Shown here one piece after another: positions 28,933 through 39,847 of a DNA stretch of 64,000 nt. The stretch comes from Leptospira sanjuanensis (GTDB lineage Bacteria; Spirochaetota; Leptospiria; Leptospirales; Leptospiraceae), in assembly GCF_022267375.1 (NCBI RefSeq), contig NZ_JAIZBH010000001.1, positions 1,093,501 to 1,157,500 on the forward strand, read 5' to 3'. Within the stretch, counting starts at the first letter, position 1, and the number at the start of each line of letters is the position of its first letter. The notes beneath the pieces were generated by a model. That model had not been told where the DNA came from. It made no database searches and worked only from the letters and a program-made list of their open reading frames with translations. Made by a program: the position numbers and the translations under genes.

Positions 28933-31900
28933 GGGTGTTGTTTTGTTGCCGGAACACCTGTGCGAACAGAATCAGGCTTCAAGGTTATTGAAGATGTGAA
29001 AATCGGAGACAAAGTTTTGTCTTGGAACGAGAAGAGTGGAGTCTTTGAGACAAAGAAAGTCACCGAGACGTTCATACACGAAGTTCCTCAGTTATTTTAT
29101 ATGGAACTCGACGGGGAAGAAGTGTTGCAGACTACTTGGAACCACCCGTTTAGAAGAAGAAACAAGGCCGCGAACTCTGAAGTTGCAACGACCGAGCTTA
29201 TTTCTCGGAAAGGCGCATTGTTAAATGCGGGAATGAGTGCAAGTGAGGAGATTCCCCTTTCTACAGACGCGAATGCGTCTAATGCAAACACCGACACTGT
29301 GCAAACATCAGAGTGGGTGAAGGTAGAAGACCTCCGCTTGAGAGATCAAGTTCTCAAAGCAGACGGAAGTTGGGCGAGAGTTACTGGGATCTTTCACTAC
29401 AACACAGAACCAACTAAGGTATACAACTTTGAAGTTGAAGACAACCACACGTATATCGTTGGAGAGACAGGATACGTTGTCCACAACTACGTAAACGAAA
29501 GTAAGGAAGTCAATGCGGCTTTAGTTAGAACGGATAACCTACTCAAGCTTTCCAAAGGCGACAGAGAATTGGTCAGTAGTTTAGACGACTTGAAGCATTT
29601 AGGAAGAGAATTCAACAAGAACGCGATAGAAGCAAACAAAGAGACGAATCGTTTGATGTTCGAGAACGCTTCCGCAATCCAAACACATGAAGTTCAGGGT
29701 AAAAAGAATTTAGACTTTGTGAATATGGTTCGGAGTAGAGACGCTGACAACTTACCTGGAATCGGGAAGATGCGTGAGATGTTGAAGGGAGTGAACGGAG
29801 AGAAAGGATATACGAAATCCCAGCTTGCGGCCATCGATACCTGGCTGAAACAGGATCTTTCGAAGAATCTACCTTCAGGCGTAGCTGGTATGAAGGATGT
29901 GGTAACCGGCTATTCTTCCGGAGCGTTTAGCTTGGGAGGAATTAAGGTCGGAGGCGGAAAGTCTTTAGCTGAGCTTGGAACGCACGTAGGACTTTGGAAA
30001 CTGGGAAGAGAACTTGGAAGCGTAGACGGTATGAATGCCGGTCGTCAGAAGATTCAGGAAACACAAACGAACATGGCTGCGCATCAGAACAAGATGAAGG
30101 AACGCGGGATTGCTGAAGCGAAAGCGATCCGAGAAGTCGAGAATCGTGTTGAGACTTACGTATCGAAAACGTATGGCAATGATCCAAGGTTTGCGGAAGC
30201 GATTGTAAATTCGAGAACGATCGGGAAGAACGACCTAAGTAAGAATACGGGCGGAGTTGATTTTGAAACGAAGAAGAAAGCGTTTGAATCGAACTTGAAA
30301 CCGGAACACGTAACCAAAGTCCAAGAATTTGACAAACAAAAGACCGCGATTTTAGACAATCAGAAGCGACTTGAGAGAGAGGACTACGAGAGACACCAAA
30401 GAAATCATGCAGGTGAAAAATATGTTCGATCACCTGAGTTAAATCAGAGACGTGAGAAGATGATTGCAACTTTGGAACATTTGGAGAAGCGGAAGTCGAC
30501 GTATTTGAATGAGACGGTTGCACCGTTTCCTCATGAAAGCAGGCGTGTTGAACTTGAGAAGCTTGCTCTGAATGGAAAGTTAACCAACGAAGACCGCAAC
30601 GAGTTAAGCAAAATTAATACTGCGAAGAAGGATCACGAAACAAACGTAGCCGCACTTTTTGACAAAGACTCAACGACGATGCACAATCAGTTGGAGAGAA
30701 ATTTTGGAGTAGAGAGGAGCGTAGTTGTTAAGAATCGTTTTGAACAATCGGAAACGGTTCAAAACCTTGAGACAAAACTTGCCGGATTAGATCCTAAAGA
30801 TCCGAAGACCGCAAAAGAGAGATCGGAAGTTCAGAATCAATTGAAGAAGGCAGAGGAACGTCTTGCACAGATTGACAAAAACTTTTTGGAGTATGAGCCG
30901 AAGAGAAAGGTGATTAACGGGAAGGAAGAACCGTTAGGCGACTATGTTCTCCGGAAACAGCAATCGTATGAACAGGAAGGGCCCGCGATTAAAGACATTG
31001 TGAAACAGTTGGAAACGAGAAAGGAAACGTTGGAAAAGCTGGGTGATGTGAAGAAGGTTGAAGAGATCGATCGTAAAATTGTAAAATATGAAGAGCGCGA
31101 AAAGAGATCTAAAGGATTTGCCGAAGACACGGCTTTTACATTAGCGGCGAAAGAAGATGCAAAGTCTCGTGCGGAAGGCAAGCCGGCGACAGCGGTAGCG
31201 GCTCTTGAGAGATATATGACTCACAAGGACGAGAAGGGATTTATCACGAGAACGCTTCCGATTGACGAGGCTCATCCGGATTTTGCCCATCCAATCGGAA
31301 ACAAACCGTTTAACAACAAAGTGACGTATACGTCTCATTATGGCGAAGCGGGATACCGTTACGAAAAAACGGCGGCAGATACGGCTTTAGATCCAGTGAA
31401 CCACATCGGTAACGACTTTGCTGCGGATTACGGTGAAAAAGTGAATACGATGTTGAATGGAAAGGTGGTTGGGATTTCGAAAGGATTAGAGATCAAGGTT
31501 CCTTCGAGCGCGTTAGAAAAAGCGGGAGTGATCTATTTACCGGAAGGCACTCATCCTGACGGAAGCCCTAGAAAAGAAGGCTTGTATCTTGAAGGGGAGA
31601 AAACGCCGCTAAGCCGTGACGCATTGGCTAAGTTGGATCCGGACTTTAAAAATTCTAAATATGACGGAATTCGAATGAAGGGTGTGGTCTACAGCAAGGG
31701 AGGAACTAAGGAGTTTCCGGTTGCCGGGTTCTATACGATGGTTTCCTCAAACAAAGGTCAATTGTTGAGTGAAAGACAAGTAGAGCATCAGATACCGAGG
31801 GAAGCCGTTGAGAGTGTAAACGATCCGAAGAAAATGAATCAGATTGTGAATTCTGGAGGGAACAGTGTAACGATCGAGAGTAAGTTTGACGGAGAATTAT

Positions 31901-32205
31901 CGGGAACTTTCCAAATCGAATACAAACACTTTATGGAAGATCCGAGCCAATGGGTAGAGGTAGGGAAGCCGATCCAAGCTGGTAAACAGATTGGAAACGT
32001 AGGAAGCACGGGAAGATCGACAGGTCCGCACATGCACACAACGGTAAAATATTATGTGACGACTGAGAATCCGATGTTAGATCCATCGATTTTACCGAAG
32101 GGTATGTATGTGGAAAAGAGTGATTGGAAAGGAACGTATTTAGAGATCAATGGAGACTACTTTTTGAACGAGATGCTTCCAAAAAGATTGAAGAAAAGGA
32201 AGTAA
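28930..32205 (+). CDS. Stand-alone Hint-M23 tail at the internal junction, copy B
   Basis: 1091 residues from ATG 28930 (MGCC, then the same residues as gene 2 from Phe786 on). This is the form the tail would have in the free circle: without the chromosomal N-terminal part and without a signal peptide. The Hint Cys is Cys4; the TTWNHPF block, His-Asn end, coiled coil and M23 motifs (His-x3-Asp and His-x-His) are all present. The product would be cytoplasmic, where an M23 peptidase has no substrate, so it may be silent storage for the next integration. A TTG at 28906 in the same frame is a weaker start. Confidence 0.75.
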   Translation: MGCCFVAGTPVRTESGFKVIEDVKIGDKVLSWNEKSGVFETKKVTETFIHEVPQLFYMELDGEEVLQTTWNHPFRRRNKAANSEVATTELISRKGALLNAGMSASEEIPLSTDANASNANTDTVQTSEWVKVEDLRLRDQVLKADGSWARVTGIFHYNTEPTKVYNFEVEDNHTYIVGETGYVVHNYVNESKEVNAALVRTDNLLKLSKGDRELVSSLDDLKHLGREFNKNAIEANKETNRLMFENASAIQTHEVQGKKNLDFVNMVRSRDADNLPGIGKMREMLKGVNGEKGYTKSQLAAIDTWLKQDLSKNLPSGVAGMKDVVTGYSSGAFSLGGIKVGGGKSLAELGTHVGLWKLGRELGSVDGMNAGRQKIQETQTNMAAHQNKMKERGIAEAKAIREVENRVETYVSKTYGNDPRFAEAIVNSRTIGKNDLSKNTGGVDFETKKKAFESNLKPEHVTKVQEFDKQKTAILDNQKRLEREDYERHQRNHAGEKYVRSPELNQRREKMIATLEHLEKRKSTYLNETVAPFPHESRRVELEKLALNGKLTNEDRNELSKINTAKKDHETNVAALFDKDSTTMHNQLERNFGVERSVVVKNRFEQSETVQNLETKLAGLDPKDPKTAKERSEVQNQLKKAEERLAQIDKNFLEYEPKRKVINGKEEPLGDYVLRKQQSYEQEGPAIKDIVKQLETRKETLEKLGDVKKVEEIDRKIVKYEEREKRSKGFAEDTAFTLAAKEDAKSRAEGKPATAVAALERYMTHKDEKGFITRTLPIDEAHPDFAHPIGNKPFNNKVTYTSHYGEAGYRYEKTAADTALDPVNHIGNDFAADYGEKVNTMLNGKVVGISKGLEIKVPSSALEKAGVIYLPEGTHPDGSPRKEGLYLEGEKTPLSRDALAKLDPDFKNSKYDGIRMKGVVYSKGGTKEFPVAGFYTMVSSNKGQLLSERQVEHQIPREAVESVNDPKKMNQIVNSGGNSVTIESKFDGELSGTFQIEYKHFMEDPSQWVEVGKPIQAGKQIGNVGSTGRSTGPHMHTTVKYYVTTENPMLDPSILPKGMYVEKSDWKGTYLEINGDYFLNEMLPKRLKKRK
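28939..28944 (+). other. Internal junction core (attP-equivalent)
   Basis: TGTTTT with the element's own sequence on both sides, hence the sequence expected at the attachment site of the excised circle. It sits inside a mirror-symmetric GTTGTTTTGTTG. Confidence 0.7.
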
Positions 32206-32223
32206 GTGGAGGGAATAGCCAGT

Positions 32224-32886
32224 ATGATGCAAAAGTATATTTCGAAAATATTTTATCTTCTTCTAATATTTCTTTTCTTTGAGTGTAAATTTTTCGGACC
32301 GGAGTGGAAGTCTGGTCCGAGTGAAGAGATGTTTGCCGAAGATATCAAATACATCCGAGCGAGTTCAGATATTGAAAAGCAGTTTGAAGATGCAAAGTTA
32401 GACCCGAGGCAGATTGCAAAGGATCATTTGGTTCCTCAAATTCAAAAATTCAAGGAAGCAATTCGAAAGAAACTTGCTTACAAGTTAGTCGGTTTAACAA
32501 GTCCTAGTTTATCTGATTCGTATGCCGCTGGGTATTATTCCTCGTCATACGCTGCAAGTGAAGCTTGGGAAAAAAGTTTTGAAACAGGGCGCGCTTGGTG
32601 TGAGTTTGATCTGTTTTTCAAAACGAAGATTGTGTCGTTTGAGATTGTTCCGAGTAGCGTAATCAACAACAATATTTCGTACGAAGTATATCTGAGACAA
32701 GAAGGTCAAACGGGGAAATTAACAAGAGAAGATGCGTATGATGAAAGGAAAAACACCTTCTTACTTCATTTTGGAATTCTGAAAGACAAGAAGGGGGAGT
32801 TTACTGCAATGGGGATCAGCGGCTTTGCGGGACATTGCCCGTTGACAGAAGACCAGTTTCATCCTGACTTTGGGAAGACGAAGTAG
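32224..32886 (+). CDS. Lipoprotein partner of the M23 tail, copy B
   Basis: Identical 220-residue product to the one at 17839: leader ending in FFEC with Cys21 as the probable lipid anchor. It stays linked to the stand-alone Hint-M23 tail, as a cognate immunity gene would. Confidence 0.75.
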   Translation: MMQKYISKIFYLLLIFLFFECKFFGPEWKSGPSEEMFAEDIKYIRASSDIEKQFEDAKLDPRQIAKDHLVPQIQKFKEAIRKKLAYKLVGLTSPSLSDSYAAGYYSSSYAASEAWEKSFETGRAWCEFDLFFKTKIVSFEIVPSSVINNNISYEVYLRQEGQTGKLTREDAYDERKNTFLLHFGILKDKKGEFTAMGISGFAGHCPLTEDQFHPDFGKTK

Positions 32887-32955
32887 AGAAATTAAAGATT
32901 AAGAGAGCCGTTAAGGGACTTTGAGTTTGAGAGACTTTATCAAAAACGCTGAGAT

Positions 32956-33165
32956 ATGAAAGAGAGCGGAACACAGAAGGGCTTTGTTTTGGGTGAACCT
33001 GTAAGGAACAAAGAGACTGGCCAGAAGATGTATGTAGAAAAAGTTTGGAACCCGACTGTGTCTTGCGTTTACTTTGATGCTGAGAAGGACGCTCTCGTAA
33101 AGGTTGAGATGTTGCCTGAGAATTTGGAAAGAATCAAGGGAATGTTACCGTATCTTCCGAAGTGA
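32956..33165 (+). CDS. 69-residue DUF2158/YodC-like protein, copy B
   Basis: Identical to 18571-18780. It closes the tail module and is followed by the same GC hairpin plus T run. Confidence 0.8.
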   Translation: MKESGTQKGFVLGEPVRNKETGQKMYVEKVWNPTVSCVYFDAEKDALVKVEMLPENLERIKGMLPYLPK

Positions 33166-33214
33166 GGGAGCGTTCGAACTTTTGATTCAAAAAGAAAATT
33201 CTCCATCTCTTTTT

Positions 33215-33255
33215 ACCCGGTTCTTCCCCCTTCTCGCCGGGGGTTTTTTGTTTTT
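33215..33255 (+). terminator. Intrinsic terminator after the tail module, copy B
   Basis: Same CCCCC/GGGGG stem and T run as at 18830. Confidence 0.75.
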
Positions 33256-33295
33256 GCGGGCGACCAGGTATATCAAAAAAAGAATACGGGGACTC

Positions 33296-33330
33296 TTGCA
33301 CTTTGTAAGGCAGTATGATATTGTCAGAAT
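33296..33330 (+). promoter_or_regulatory. Promoter of the 57-residue gene, copy B
   Basis: Same TTGCAC, 17-base spacer and TATTGT as at 18911, giving a probably leaderless message. Confidence 0.4.
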
Positions 33331-33504
33331 ATGCAAAACGTACAATATACTCAGGGTGAAGTTGTGACGGTAAAGGCGACGGGTCAGCAGATGATCGTAG
33401 ACGCTCAACTTGGAGCTTTCCAGGTGATGTGCCTTGCTTTTGACGAATCAGGTTGGGCTATGTTTGAAATGTCTTTGGATCAGATCGAACCTTTCAAGGA
33501 CTAA
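33331..33504 (+). CDS. 57-residue DUF2158/YodC-like protein, copy B
   Basis: Same product as 18946-19119; its stop overlaps the convergent toxin stop by 4 bases. Confidence 0.6.
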   Translation: MQNVQYTQGEVVTVKATGQQMIVDAQLGAFQVMCLAFDESGWAMFEMSLDQIEPFKD

Positions 33505-33836
33505 TCCGATTCACTGATGGACTTGAGAAAGTCCTTGAGTTCTTTGTCAGTGATATTTTCTTTTTCCGCTTTGTCGTAAATGGAAAGAAGGGATACTACC
33601 TTGTCGATTAGGAAGACGCAGGAGATGACTCTGCCTCCGCCTGATTTCCCTTTTCCTTTAGACGCGATCGGAACCCGAATCTTGTAACAGTTTTGACCGA
33701 TGGAAGTGCCTTGGGTCGGTTCGTTTTCTAAGGAATCAGAGAGTTCTTTGATTTCTTTTTTGAGAGAAGGATACTTTTTGACTAAGTCTTTGAGTTCCTT
33801 CTCAAAGTTGGGAGTGGGTTTGATTTCAAAGCTCAT
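33501..33836 (-). CDS. RelE/ParE-superfamily toxin, copy B
   Basis: Identical to the product of 19116-19451, with the intact helix-helix-sheet pattern. Two copies in tandem double the dosage of the addiction module. Confidence 0.75.
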   Translation of the reverse strand: MSFEIKPTPNFEKELKDLVKKYPSLKKEIKELSDSLENEPTQGTSIGQNCYKIRVPIASKGKGKSGGGRVISCVFLIDKVVSLLSIYDKAEKENITDKELKDFLKSISESD

Positions 33837-34260
33837 CTAAGAGTTGCTTCATCGATTTGGCTTTGAGTTTGCCTTCTTGAATTAGTTTTGCTTCTTTGAA
33901 ACCTTGTTTGATGCCAGCGAAGATTCCTTTTTTAGAAGGCTCTTCCTCTTTTGATTCTAAGATACCAGACAGTTCGTCAATCGTTTTGATTGTATGGAGA
34001 AGAACCTTCTGATATTCCAAATTGAACGCAGATTCGACGGACTTACTTGATTTGCGAATTTGAGATACTACTTTCTTAAATTCTTTTTGGGATTCGCCTT
34101 TGTCGGGCAGAGAGGCGACGAGACGAACCAGAAGGGCGTTGATTTTCTCAAGCTCCAAATTATTTGCTATGATGGTATTGTATTCCTCAACAGGTAGAAC
34201 GACGGATGACTTTTTTCCTTTGTCGTCTATGATGAATTGAGTGTGAATGGTTTTTTCCAT
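33826..34260 (-). CDS. Antitoxin partner of RelE-like toxin, copy B
   Basis: Identical to the product of 19441-19875; overlaps the toxin start by 11 bases. Confidence 0.6.
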   Translation of the reverse strand: MEKTIHTQFIIDDKGKKSSVVLPVEEYNTIIANNLELEKINALLVRLVASLPDKGESQKEFKKVVSQIRKSSKSVESAFNLEYQKVLLHTIKTIDELSGILESKEEEPSKKGIFAGIKQGFKEAKLIQEGKLKAKSMKQLLDEL

Positions 34261-34271
34261 ACGAGTGTCGT

Positions 34272-34655
34272 TTACTTACTGCCAATCATTTGTTTCATCT
34301 TGCGTTTCATTAGGAACGCATCCAGAAAGTCTGTGACCTTTTCTTTGTCCTCGTTCGAGAGCTTTTCGACTTCACTAAAGAGATTTAAAAGGTCTTTGTT
34401 TCCGAGCTGAACCTTCGCTTGATCCTCGGTTGTGTTTCCGAGTAAAAAATCCCCCGTTACTTCTAAGACGCCGGCGAGTTTCGTAATTTTGTCGGCGGTT
34501 GGTTGGGAGTCTCCTCGTTCATACCTTCCAATATGATTTTTGTGCAAACCGACGAGTTTTGCAAGATCTTCTTGTGAGAATCCTTTTTGAATCCTCAGCT
34601 CTTTTAGACGATCGGGAAAGCCTGTATTTTGGTGTTTAGAGGGAACCTTTTTCAT
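34272..34655 (-). CDS. XRE-family helix-turn-helix regulator, copy B
   Basis: Identical to the product of 19887-20270, with the same start uncertainty (ATG 34655 or ATG 34748). Confidence 0.8.
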   Translation of the reverse strand: MKKVPSKHQNTGFPDRLKELRIQKGFSQEDLAKLVGLHKNHIGRYERGDSQPTADKITKLAGVLEVTGDFLLGNTTEDQAKVQLGNKDLLNLFSEVEKLSNEDKEKVTDFLDAFLMKRKMKQMIGSK

Positions 34656-34739
34656 TTCTGAATCAACATATACGTTATCAAAAAGCGAATGTCCATCATT
34701 TAGTTGGAACTTTTGTAGTGCGGCTGGCCTCCTAAATGG

Positions 34740-34787
34740 TTGACTCATTGTAACATGCATGGTATTTGTGGCACCATATATGGTACC
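34740..34787 (+). promoter_or_regulatory. Divergent control region with 18-bp palindrome, copy B
   Basis: TTGACT at 34740, TATTTG at 34763 and the near-perfect palindrome at 34770-34787, as in copy A. Confidence 0.5.
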
Positions 34788-34797
34788 AGAAAGAAAC

Positions 34798-37700
34798 ATG
34801 GGCTTACCGCAAAAAAATCTCAGCCTTGCCGAGCTGAAACGCGACATCGATCTGGTTGCCTTGGTCAGGGAGTATGGAGTGGAGTTAAAGCGTCACGGCA
34901 AGAACTTTGTAGGCCGTTGCCCGTTCCACGAAGACAAGAGTCCTTCGTTCGTGGTAACACCAGGGAAGAACTTGTGGCACTGCCTTGGGGCTTGCCAGAT
35001 GGGAGGAAGCGCGATCGATTTCGTGATGAAGAAAGAGAGAGTGAGCCTCCGGGAAGCAGTATCTCTCCTCAAAAAGAAAAGCACAACGCTTATCGTAACC
35101 GAACCTCAAACCGCTCATCCAAAGAAACAAAGCACAAACCAAACTCCCGCTCTCACTCCAAACGAAACACCGCGCAAATCTTTTCAAGACTTTAGCGAAG
35201 AAGAGCAGAACCTCATCGATCGAGTGTTCGACTACTATCAAGAGACGTTGTATGAAACTCCGGAGGCAAGAGAGTATCTGAAGAGTCGCGGCGTGTATGA
35301 CGAAAAGATCCTACGCAAGTTTTGTGTGGGGTGTTCGAACGGAACTCTCGTGGAAAGATTTCTACCGAGTGGAGAGAGTAAAGCGGGAAAGAAAGCAAGA
35401 AGAGTTTTAACCGAGTTCGGTCTCTTGCGTGAGAAGCAGGGACACGAACACTTTCGAGGATATCTTGTGTTTCCGCTTTTTGACGAGGACGGTCATCCCG
35501 CAGGAGCGTATGGAAGATATCTCACACCAATTAAGATCGCTCACGAGACAAGACACAGATACATGAGAGGGCCGCATACGGGACTTTGGAACCGAGAAGC
35601 GTTTCGTGAGAAGGAGTTGGTCCTTTGCGAAAGCGTGATCGATGCACTTACCTTGTATGTGAACGGAATCAGGAACGCAACTTGCAGTTATGGAGTGCAA
35701 GGATACACACAGGAACTCCATTCAGAAATTCTAAAGCAAAATCCAAAGCGAGTGAGAATCGCGTATGACAACGATACATCGGGGAACAAGGCGGCTGAGG
35801 GGTTAGCGAATCGGCTCTTGAGTGAAGGGATATCCTGCAACCGAGTGTTGTTACCTTTTTCTTTGGATGTGAACGACTACGCGGTAAAGGTAGAGAACCC
35901 GGAAGAGAAGTTACAGGCACTCCTCCTCGATGCGGAAGTGATGAGAGAAACGAGTGAAGAAGAGAGCGAACACAGGACTGAGAAAGAAGAGGATATACCT
36001 TTGAAAGAGAGTGAAAAAGCAAAAGAGAAGACCGGTGAACAAACGAACGCGAAAGGATTCGAGGTAACAAGAAGCGCGGAAGAGATCGTGTTTCGGAAAG
36101 GAGAAAGGGAATATCGTGTGAGGTCACTCTACAGAAATCAGAGCTTGGATCAGATGAAAGTGAATTTGAAGCTCGTGACGGGTGAAGACTATTATATCGA
36201 GACCTTGGATCTCATGAATCAAAGGATGCGAAAAGGATATATCCAGAACGCAAGCGAGGCGACTGGAACGAGTGAAGAGACGATCACGAATGACTTGAAA
36301 GAAGTGTTTCGGGAAACGGAAGAATTACTGTGGGAACATTTGGAGAAGCTCAAGAAACCGGAGAGAGAAGAGAAACAACTTACCGCCGAGGAAAGAGAGG
36401 AAGCTCTTTTGTATTTAAAGGACACAGAGATTGTCGCAAGGATCTTAGAGGACTTTGAGAGGATGGGGTTAGTTGGTGAGAGAACGAACTCGCTACTCGG
36501 ATACTTAGCGACACTTACAAGACGGACCGAGAATCCTTTGGCTGTTATCATACAAAGTTCATCAAGTGCGGGGAAGTCAACGCTCATGGATTCCATTCTC
36601 GATTTAGTACCGGAAGAAGAGAAAGAGAAATATTCGGCGATGACGGGCCAAAGTCTTTTCTATATGTCTTCGACAAATTTGAAGAACAAAGTCCTTGCGA
36701 TCTCGGAAGAAGAGGGGATCGAGCGCGCTAAGTATGCCTTGAAGATTTTGCAGAGTGAAAAGCGAATCAGTATCGCAACGACGACCAAGGACCAGTTAAC
36801 GGGGAAGCTCGCGACGACGGAGTATGTGGTGGAAGGGCCGGTGGTGCTTTTCTTAACGACGACGAGTATTGAGATCGACGAAGAACTGCAAAACAGATCG
36901 GTGATTTTAACGGTGAACGAGGAGAGAGAGCAGACCAAAACGATCCTTCGAAATCAAAGAGAAGATGAAACCTTAGAAGGAGTTTTAAAGAGAAAGAAAA
37001 AAGAGGGAATCACAATACTTCATCAAAACATCCAAAGACTAATACTGCCCTTGTCGGTTGTGAACCCTTACGCAAACGAACTCAAATTTCCAGACACAAA
37101 GCTTCGGATGCGCCGGGACCAAAAGAAATATTTAACACTCATTCGAACGATTGCGTTACTTCATCAATACCAAAGAGAAGTGAAGATCGCAAAGGATGAT
37201 GAAGGAAAGGAAATTTCATATATCGAAGTAGAGAAGAGTGACATCGAACTTGCGGGAGTGTTGTTTAGCCGAGTGTTTGGGAAGAACTTAGATGATTTGA
37301 GTCCGCATACAAAGAAACTCCTGAAAGAGATCTCTGAATATGTGGATGAGGTATCGAAGGAGAGGGCGGTAGATCGAAGCGCGGTAAGGCTTACGCGCAA
37401 AGAGATCCGAGAAAGAACGGGCGTTAGCGATACTAGGCTTCGTGTTCATCTCAAGAGATTGGAAGAGTTGGAATATTTGTATGCAAGAAGTGGAAAGCAG
37501 GGGATTGTCATTGAATACGAACTTCTTTGGGAAGAAGAAAGAGAGAATGAAAACGAATTCTCTTTGACTCTATTCAAGGAAGAACCTTCGAAACCGGAAT
37601 CAAACTGGAAGACACTTCTTTCGAACTCTGAATTTTCGGGAAAAATTCGCACATCGGATCTAACTTCGCCTAGCAAAACGGACACTTCTCCCCCCGTTCG

Positions 37701-37803
37701 CCTGCCCCTTACTCCCCCTTTGCCTGGGGGCCGTTTAGTAGCAGAAACAGCTCACAGCTCCAATATACCTGCACACACCGCCGAATTGGAAAAAACCAAG
37801 TAA
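34798..37803 (+). CDS. Replicative primase-ATPase, copy B
   Basis: Identical 1001-residue product to that of 20413-23418: CHC2 zinc finger, TOPRIM, P-loop ATPase and winged-helix-like region all intact. Confidence 0.85.
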   Translation: MGLPQKNLSLAELKRDIDLVALVREYGVELKRHGKNFVGRCPFHEDKSPSFVVTPGKNLWHCLGACQMGGSAIDFVMKKERVSLREAVSLLKKKSTTLIVTEPQTAHPKKQSTNQTPALTPNETPRKSFQDFSEEEQNLIDRVFDYYQETLYETPEAREYLKSRGVYDEKILRKFCVGCSNGTLVERFLPSGESKAGKKARRVLTEFGLLREKQGHEHFRGYLVFPLFDEDGHPAGAYGRYLTPIKIAHETRHRYMRGPHTGLWNREAFREKELVLCESVIDALTLYVNGIRNATCSYGVQGYTQELHSEILKQNPKRVRIAYDNDTSGNKAAEGLANRLLSEGISCNRVLLPFSLDVNDYAVKVENPEEKLQALLLDAEVMRETSEEESEHRTEKEEDIPLKESEKAKEKTGEQTNAKGFEVTRSAEEIVFRKGEREYRVRSLYRNQSLDQMKVNLKLVTGEDYYIETLDLMNQRMRKGYIQNASEATGTSEETITNDLKEVFRETEELLWEHLEKLKKPEREEKQLTAEEREEALLYLKDTEIVARILEDFERMGLVGERTNSLLGYLATLTRRTENPLAVIIQSSSSAGKSTLMDSILDLVPEEEKEKYSAMTGQSLFYMSSTNLKNKVLAISEEEGIERAKYALKILQSEKRISIATTTKDQLTGKLATTEYVVEGPVVLFLTTTSIEIDEELQNRSVILTVNEEREQTKTILRNQREDETLEGVLKRKKKEGITILHQNIQRLILPLSVVNPYANELKFPDTKLRMRRDQKKYLTLIRTIALLHQYQREVKIAKDDEGKEISYIEVEKSDIELAGVLFSRVFGKNLDDLSPHTKKLLKEISEYVDEVSKERAVDRSAVRLTRKEIRERTGVSDTRLRVHLKRLEELEYLYARSGKQGIVIEYELLWEEERENENEFSLTLFKEEPSKPESNWKTLLSNSEFSGKIRTSDLTSPSKTDTSPPVRLPLTPPLPGGRLVAETAHSSNIPAHTAELEKTK

Positions 37804-37895
37804 AACCGTTAGTATTAGGAGTGAAAAAAACACAGATGGAAAACCCAGGCATATGGAAAACTCCGGGTATTTAGAAAGAGAGAGAGGAAGAAGAG

Positions 37896-38945
37896 ATGGG
37901 ATTTAACAGACACGCAAGCACGGGAGGAAGGGAAAAGAAAATCCCGAAGGAGTTAAGGTATCACCAGCCTTTAACGAAAGATTTGAACCCGAGTATATTA
38001 GAAAAAAGAATATTAGAATATTTAGGATACCAGAAGGGGCTTGGGACGTGTGTGAATACGATCCGAGGACTTCGGTTCTATTTAGAGGTATATTTCAAGT
38101 GGTGTATGGAAAGAGGGCTTGAGGAGCCTAATCAGATGACGATTTCGCTTGTGGATCGGTATCAGAGGTATGTGTCTCAGTATCGCAATCAAGTGACGAA
38201 GAAGGTCATCACGCCGGATACACAGAATCATTTGTTAATCAATTTGAAGATATTCTTTGAATGGATGCAAAGACGGGAGTATGTAAAAAAGAATCCGTGT
38301 TGGGAGATGAAACTTGCGAAAACTCCGAAACGAATACCGCGTAACGTATTGAAGGTAGAGGAAGCGGAGAAGATATTGTCAGTTCCGGATTTAGAGACAG
38401 GTTTGGGAATTAGAAACCGAGCGATCTTGGAGTTATTCTATTCCACGGGAATCCGTAGTTTTGAATTGCAGAAATTAAAAATCAGCGAAGTGGATTTAGC
38501 GAATCGGACTTTGTTTGTGAAAGAGGGAAAAAGAAAACAAGACAGACTGATTCCAGTTTCAGAGAGAGCATGTGACTGGATCGGGAGATATTTGGAAGAG
38601 GTGAGGCTTGGACTTGTCAAAGGACAGGACGAAGGAGTTTTGTTTTTATCGGTACGAGGTGTGAAGATGGGTAGCAGTCGAATTGGTGAGATTGTGAAGC
38701 TCTCGAAGGAGAAAGCGGAAGTTACTAAGAGCGGTTCGACCCACATGTTCAGGCACACGACGGCGACTTTGATGCTCGACAACGGAGCGGATATTCGATA
38801 CGTGCAGGAGATGTTGGGTCACAGGGATCTGAACTCGACACAAATATATACGCACGTAGCGATTCGTAAACTGCAAGAGGTATATGAGAGAACGCACCCG
38901 GCTGAAATGGAGAATCCGGAAACAAAGCAATCGAACACGAGTTAG
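37896..38945 (+). CDS. Tyrosine recombinase/integrase, copy B
   Basis: Identical 349-residue product to that of 23511-24560 with the full Arg-Lys-His-Arg-His-Tyr active site. Both copies are intact, so excision of one or both units should be possible. Confidence 0.9.
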   Translation: MGFNRHASTGGREKKIPKELRYHQPLTKDLNPSILEKRILEYLGYQKGLGTCVNTIRGLRFYLEVYFKWCMERGLEEPNQMTISLVDRYQRYVSQYRNQVTKKVITPDTQNHLLINLKIFFEWMQRREYVKKNPCWEMKLAKTPKRIPRNVLKVEEAEKILSVPDLETGLGIRNRAILELFYSTGIRSFELQKLKISEVDLANRTLFVKEGKRKQDRLIPVSERACDWIGRYLEEVRLGLVKGQDEGVLFLSVRGVKMGSSRIGEIVKLSKEKAEVTKSGSTHMFRHTTATLMLDNGADIRYVQEMLGHRDLNSTQIYTHVAIRKLQEVYERTHPAEMENPETKQSNTS

Positions 38946-39067
38946 AATCTGAAGTTACAAAAACCCTTCTCCGGTTAAAGAGAGACTTCTTTCTTTAGCT
39001 GAAATCAAAGAAACAAAACCAAAACAAGAAATTTAAAAAAACCTAAACTACTTAGGAGGCCGAAGGC

Positions 39068-39847
39068 ATGCAGATTGTAACGCTTGCGAATTTGAAAGGT
39101 GGAGTTGCTAAGACAACGACGGCAATTAACGTGTCGCTTGAACTAAGTCGCCGGAAGAAGAAAGTGTTGTGTATGGATTTGGATCTGAACAACAACCTGA
39201 CGGACTTCTTCCTGCGTGGAACAAAAGAAGAAGAGTTGGATGCAAGGAACGTGTATCACGCATTACTTGAGCAAAAAGAAATCAGAGCTTGTATATATGA
39301 AACTCGGTTTCCAGGAATTTCTATCTTACCGGCGACGCTTTCTTTGGGAAAGCTCACAGAGGAGTTAGGGGGTGAGCCGGAGTTATTGTCTTCGTTTGCG
39401 GAGAAGTTAAGAGAAGAGCCGTATGATTATCTTCTCATTGATACTCCTGTGTATTTGAGTTTGGAGCTACGGTTTGCGCTTTGGATCGCGGATCTTGTGT
39501 TGTATCCGATCAGGCCGTCGAGATGGAACTTTCAAGGTACAAAGACACTTCTGGAAGAGATCGAGAAGATGTATTTGGAATTTCAGAAAGCTGGATGGAA
39601 GGAGACGAATCCGAATACTCTTCTTGTTCCCTCAATCGTGACTAAGAGGAAGAAGGACGCTGAGAGGATATTAAAGCTCAGGCAGAAATACAAAGTATCA
39701 AATACGGTGATCTGGCAACTATCGGCGATTGAGACGGCTTCTGAGATGGGAAGGGCGTTGAAAGAGGATACAAAGGGTTACGAGTTATTTCGGGAGTTGA
39801 CGGAAGAGTTGTTCAGTTGTGTGGAAGAACGGGAGGGGATATCGTGA
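39068..39847 (+). CDS. parA: ParA partition ATPase, copy B
   Basis: Identical to the product of 24683-25462; deviant Walker A and TTAGGAGG ribosome-binding site unchanged. Confidence 0.9.
   Translation: MQIVTLANLKGGVAKTTTAINVSLELSRRKKKVLCMDLDLNNNLTDFFLRGTKEEELDARNVYHALLEQKEIRACIYETRFPGISILPATLSLGKLTEELGGEPELLSSFAEKLREEPYDYLLIDTPVYLSLELRFALWIADLVLYPIRPSRWNFQGTKTLLEEIEKMYLEFQKAGWKETNPNTLLVPSIVTKRKKDAERILKLRQKYKVSNTVIWQLSAIETASEMGRALKEDTKGYELFRELTEELFSCVEEREGIS

Larger units (their letters stand above)
14554..28938 (+). mobile_element. Integrative plasmid-like element, copy A (14,385 bp)
   Basis: Bounded by TGTTTT at 14554 and TGTTTT at 28939. Contents: Hint-M23 tail, lipoprotein, 69-residue protein, 57-residue protein, toxin-antitoxin, XRE regulator, primase-ATPase, tyrosine recombinase, ParA, ParB, a small coiled-coil gene and a 2.1-kb non-coding region. 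Replication, partition and site-specific recombination genes together indicate a replicon that can integrate. There are no conjugation, capsid or tail-fibre genes. Left of the core the chromosomal sequence (TTTAGACACG) differs from the sequence left of the core at the internal junction (GCAATGGGGTG), as expected for attL versus attP. Confidence 0.85.

Noticed and set aside
28939..28950. Mirror-symmetric GTTGTTTTGTTG at the internal junction as a special structure
   Set aside because: It is short and T-rich, and a mirror repeat is not needed by tyrosine recombinases; coincidence is likely.
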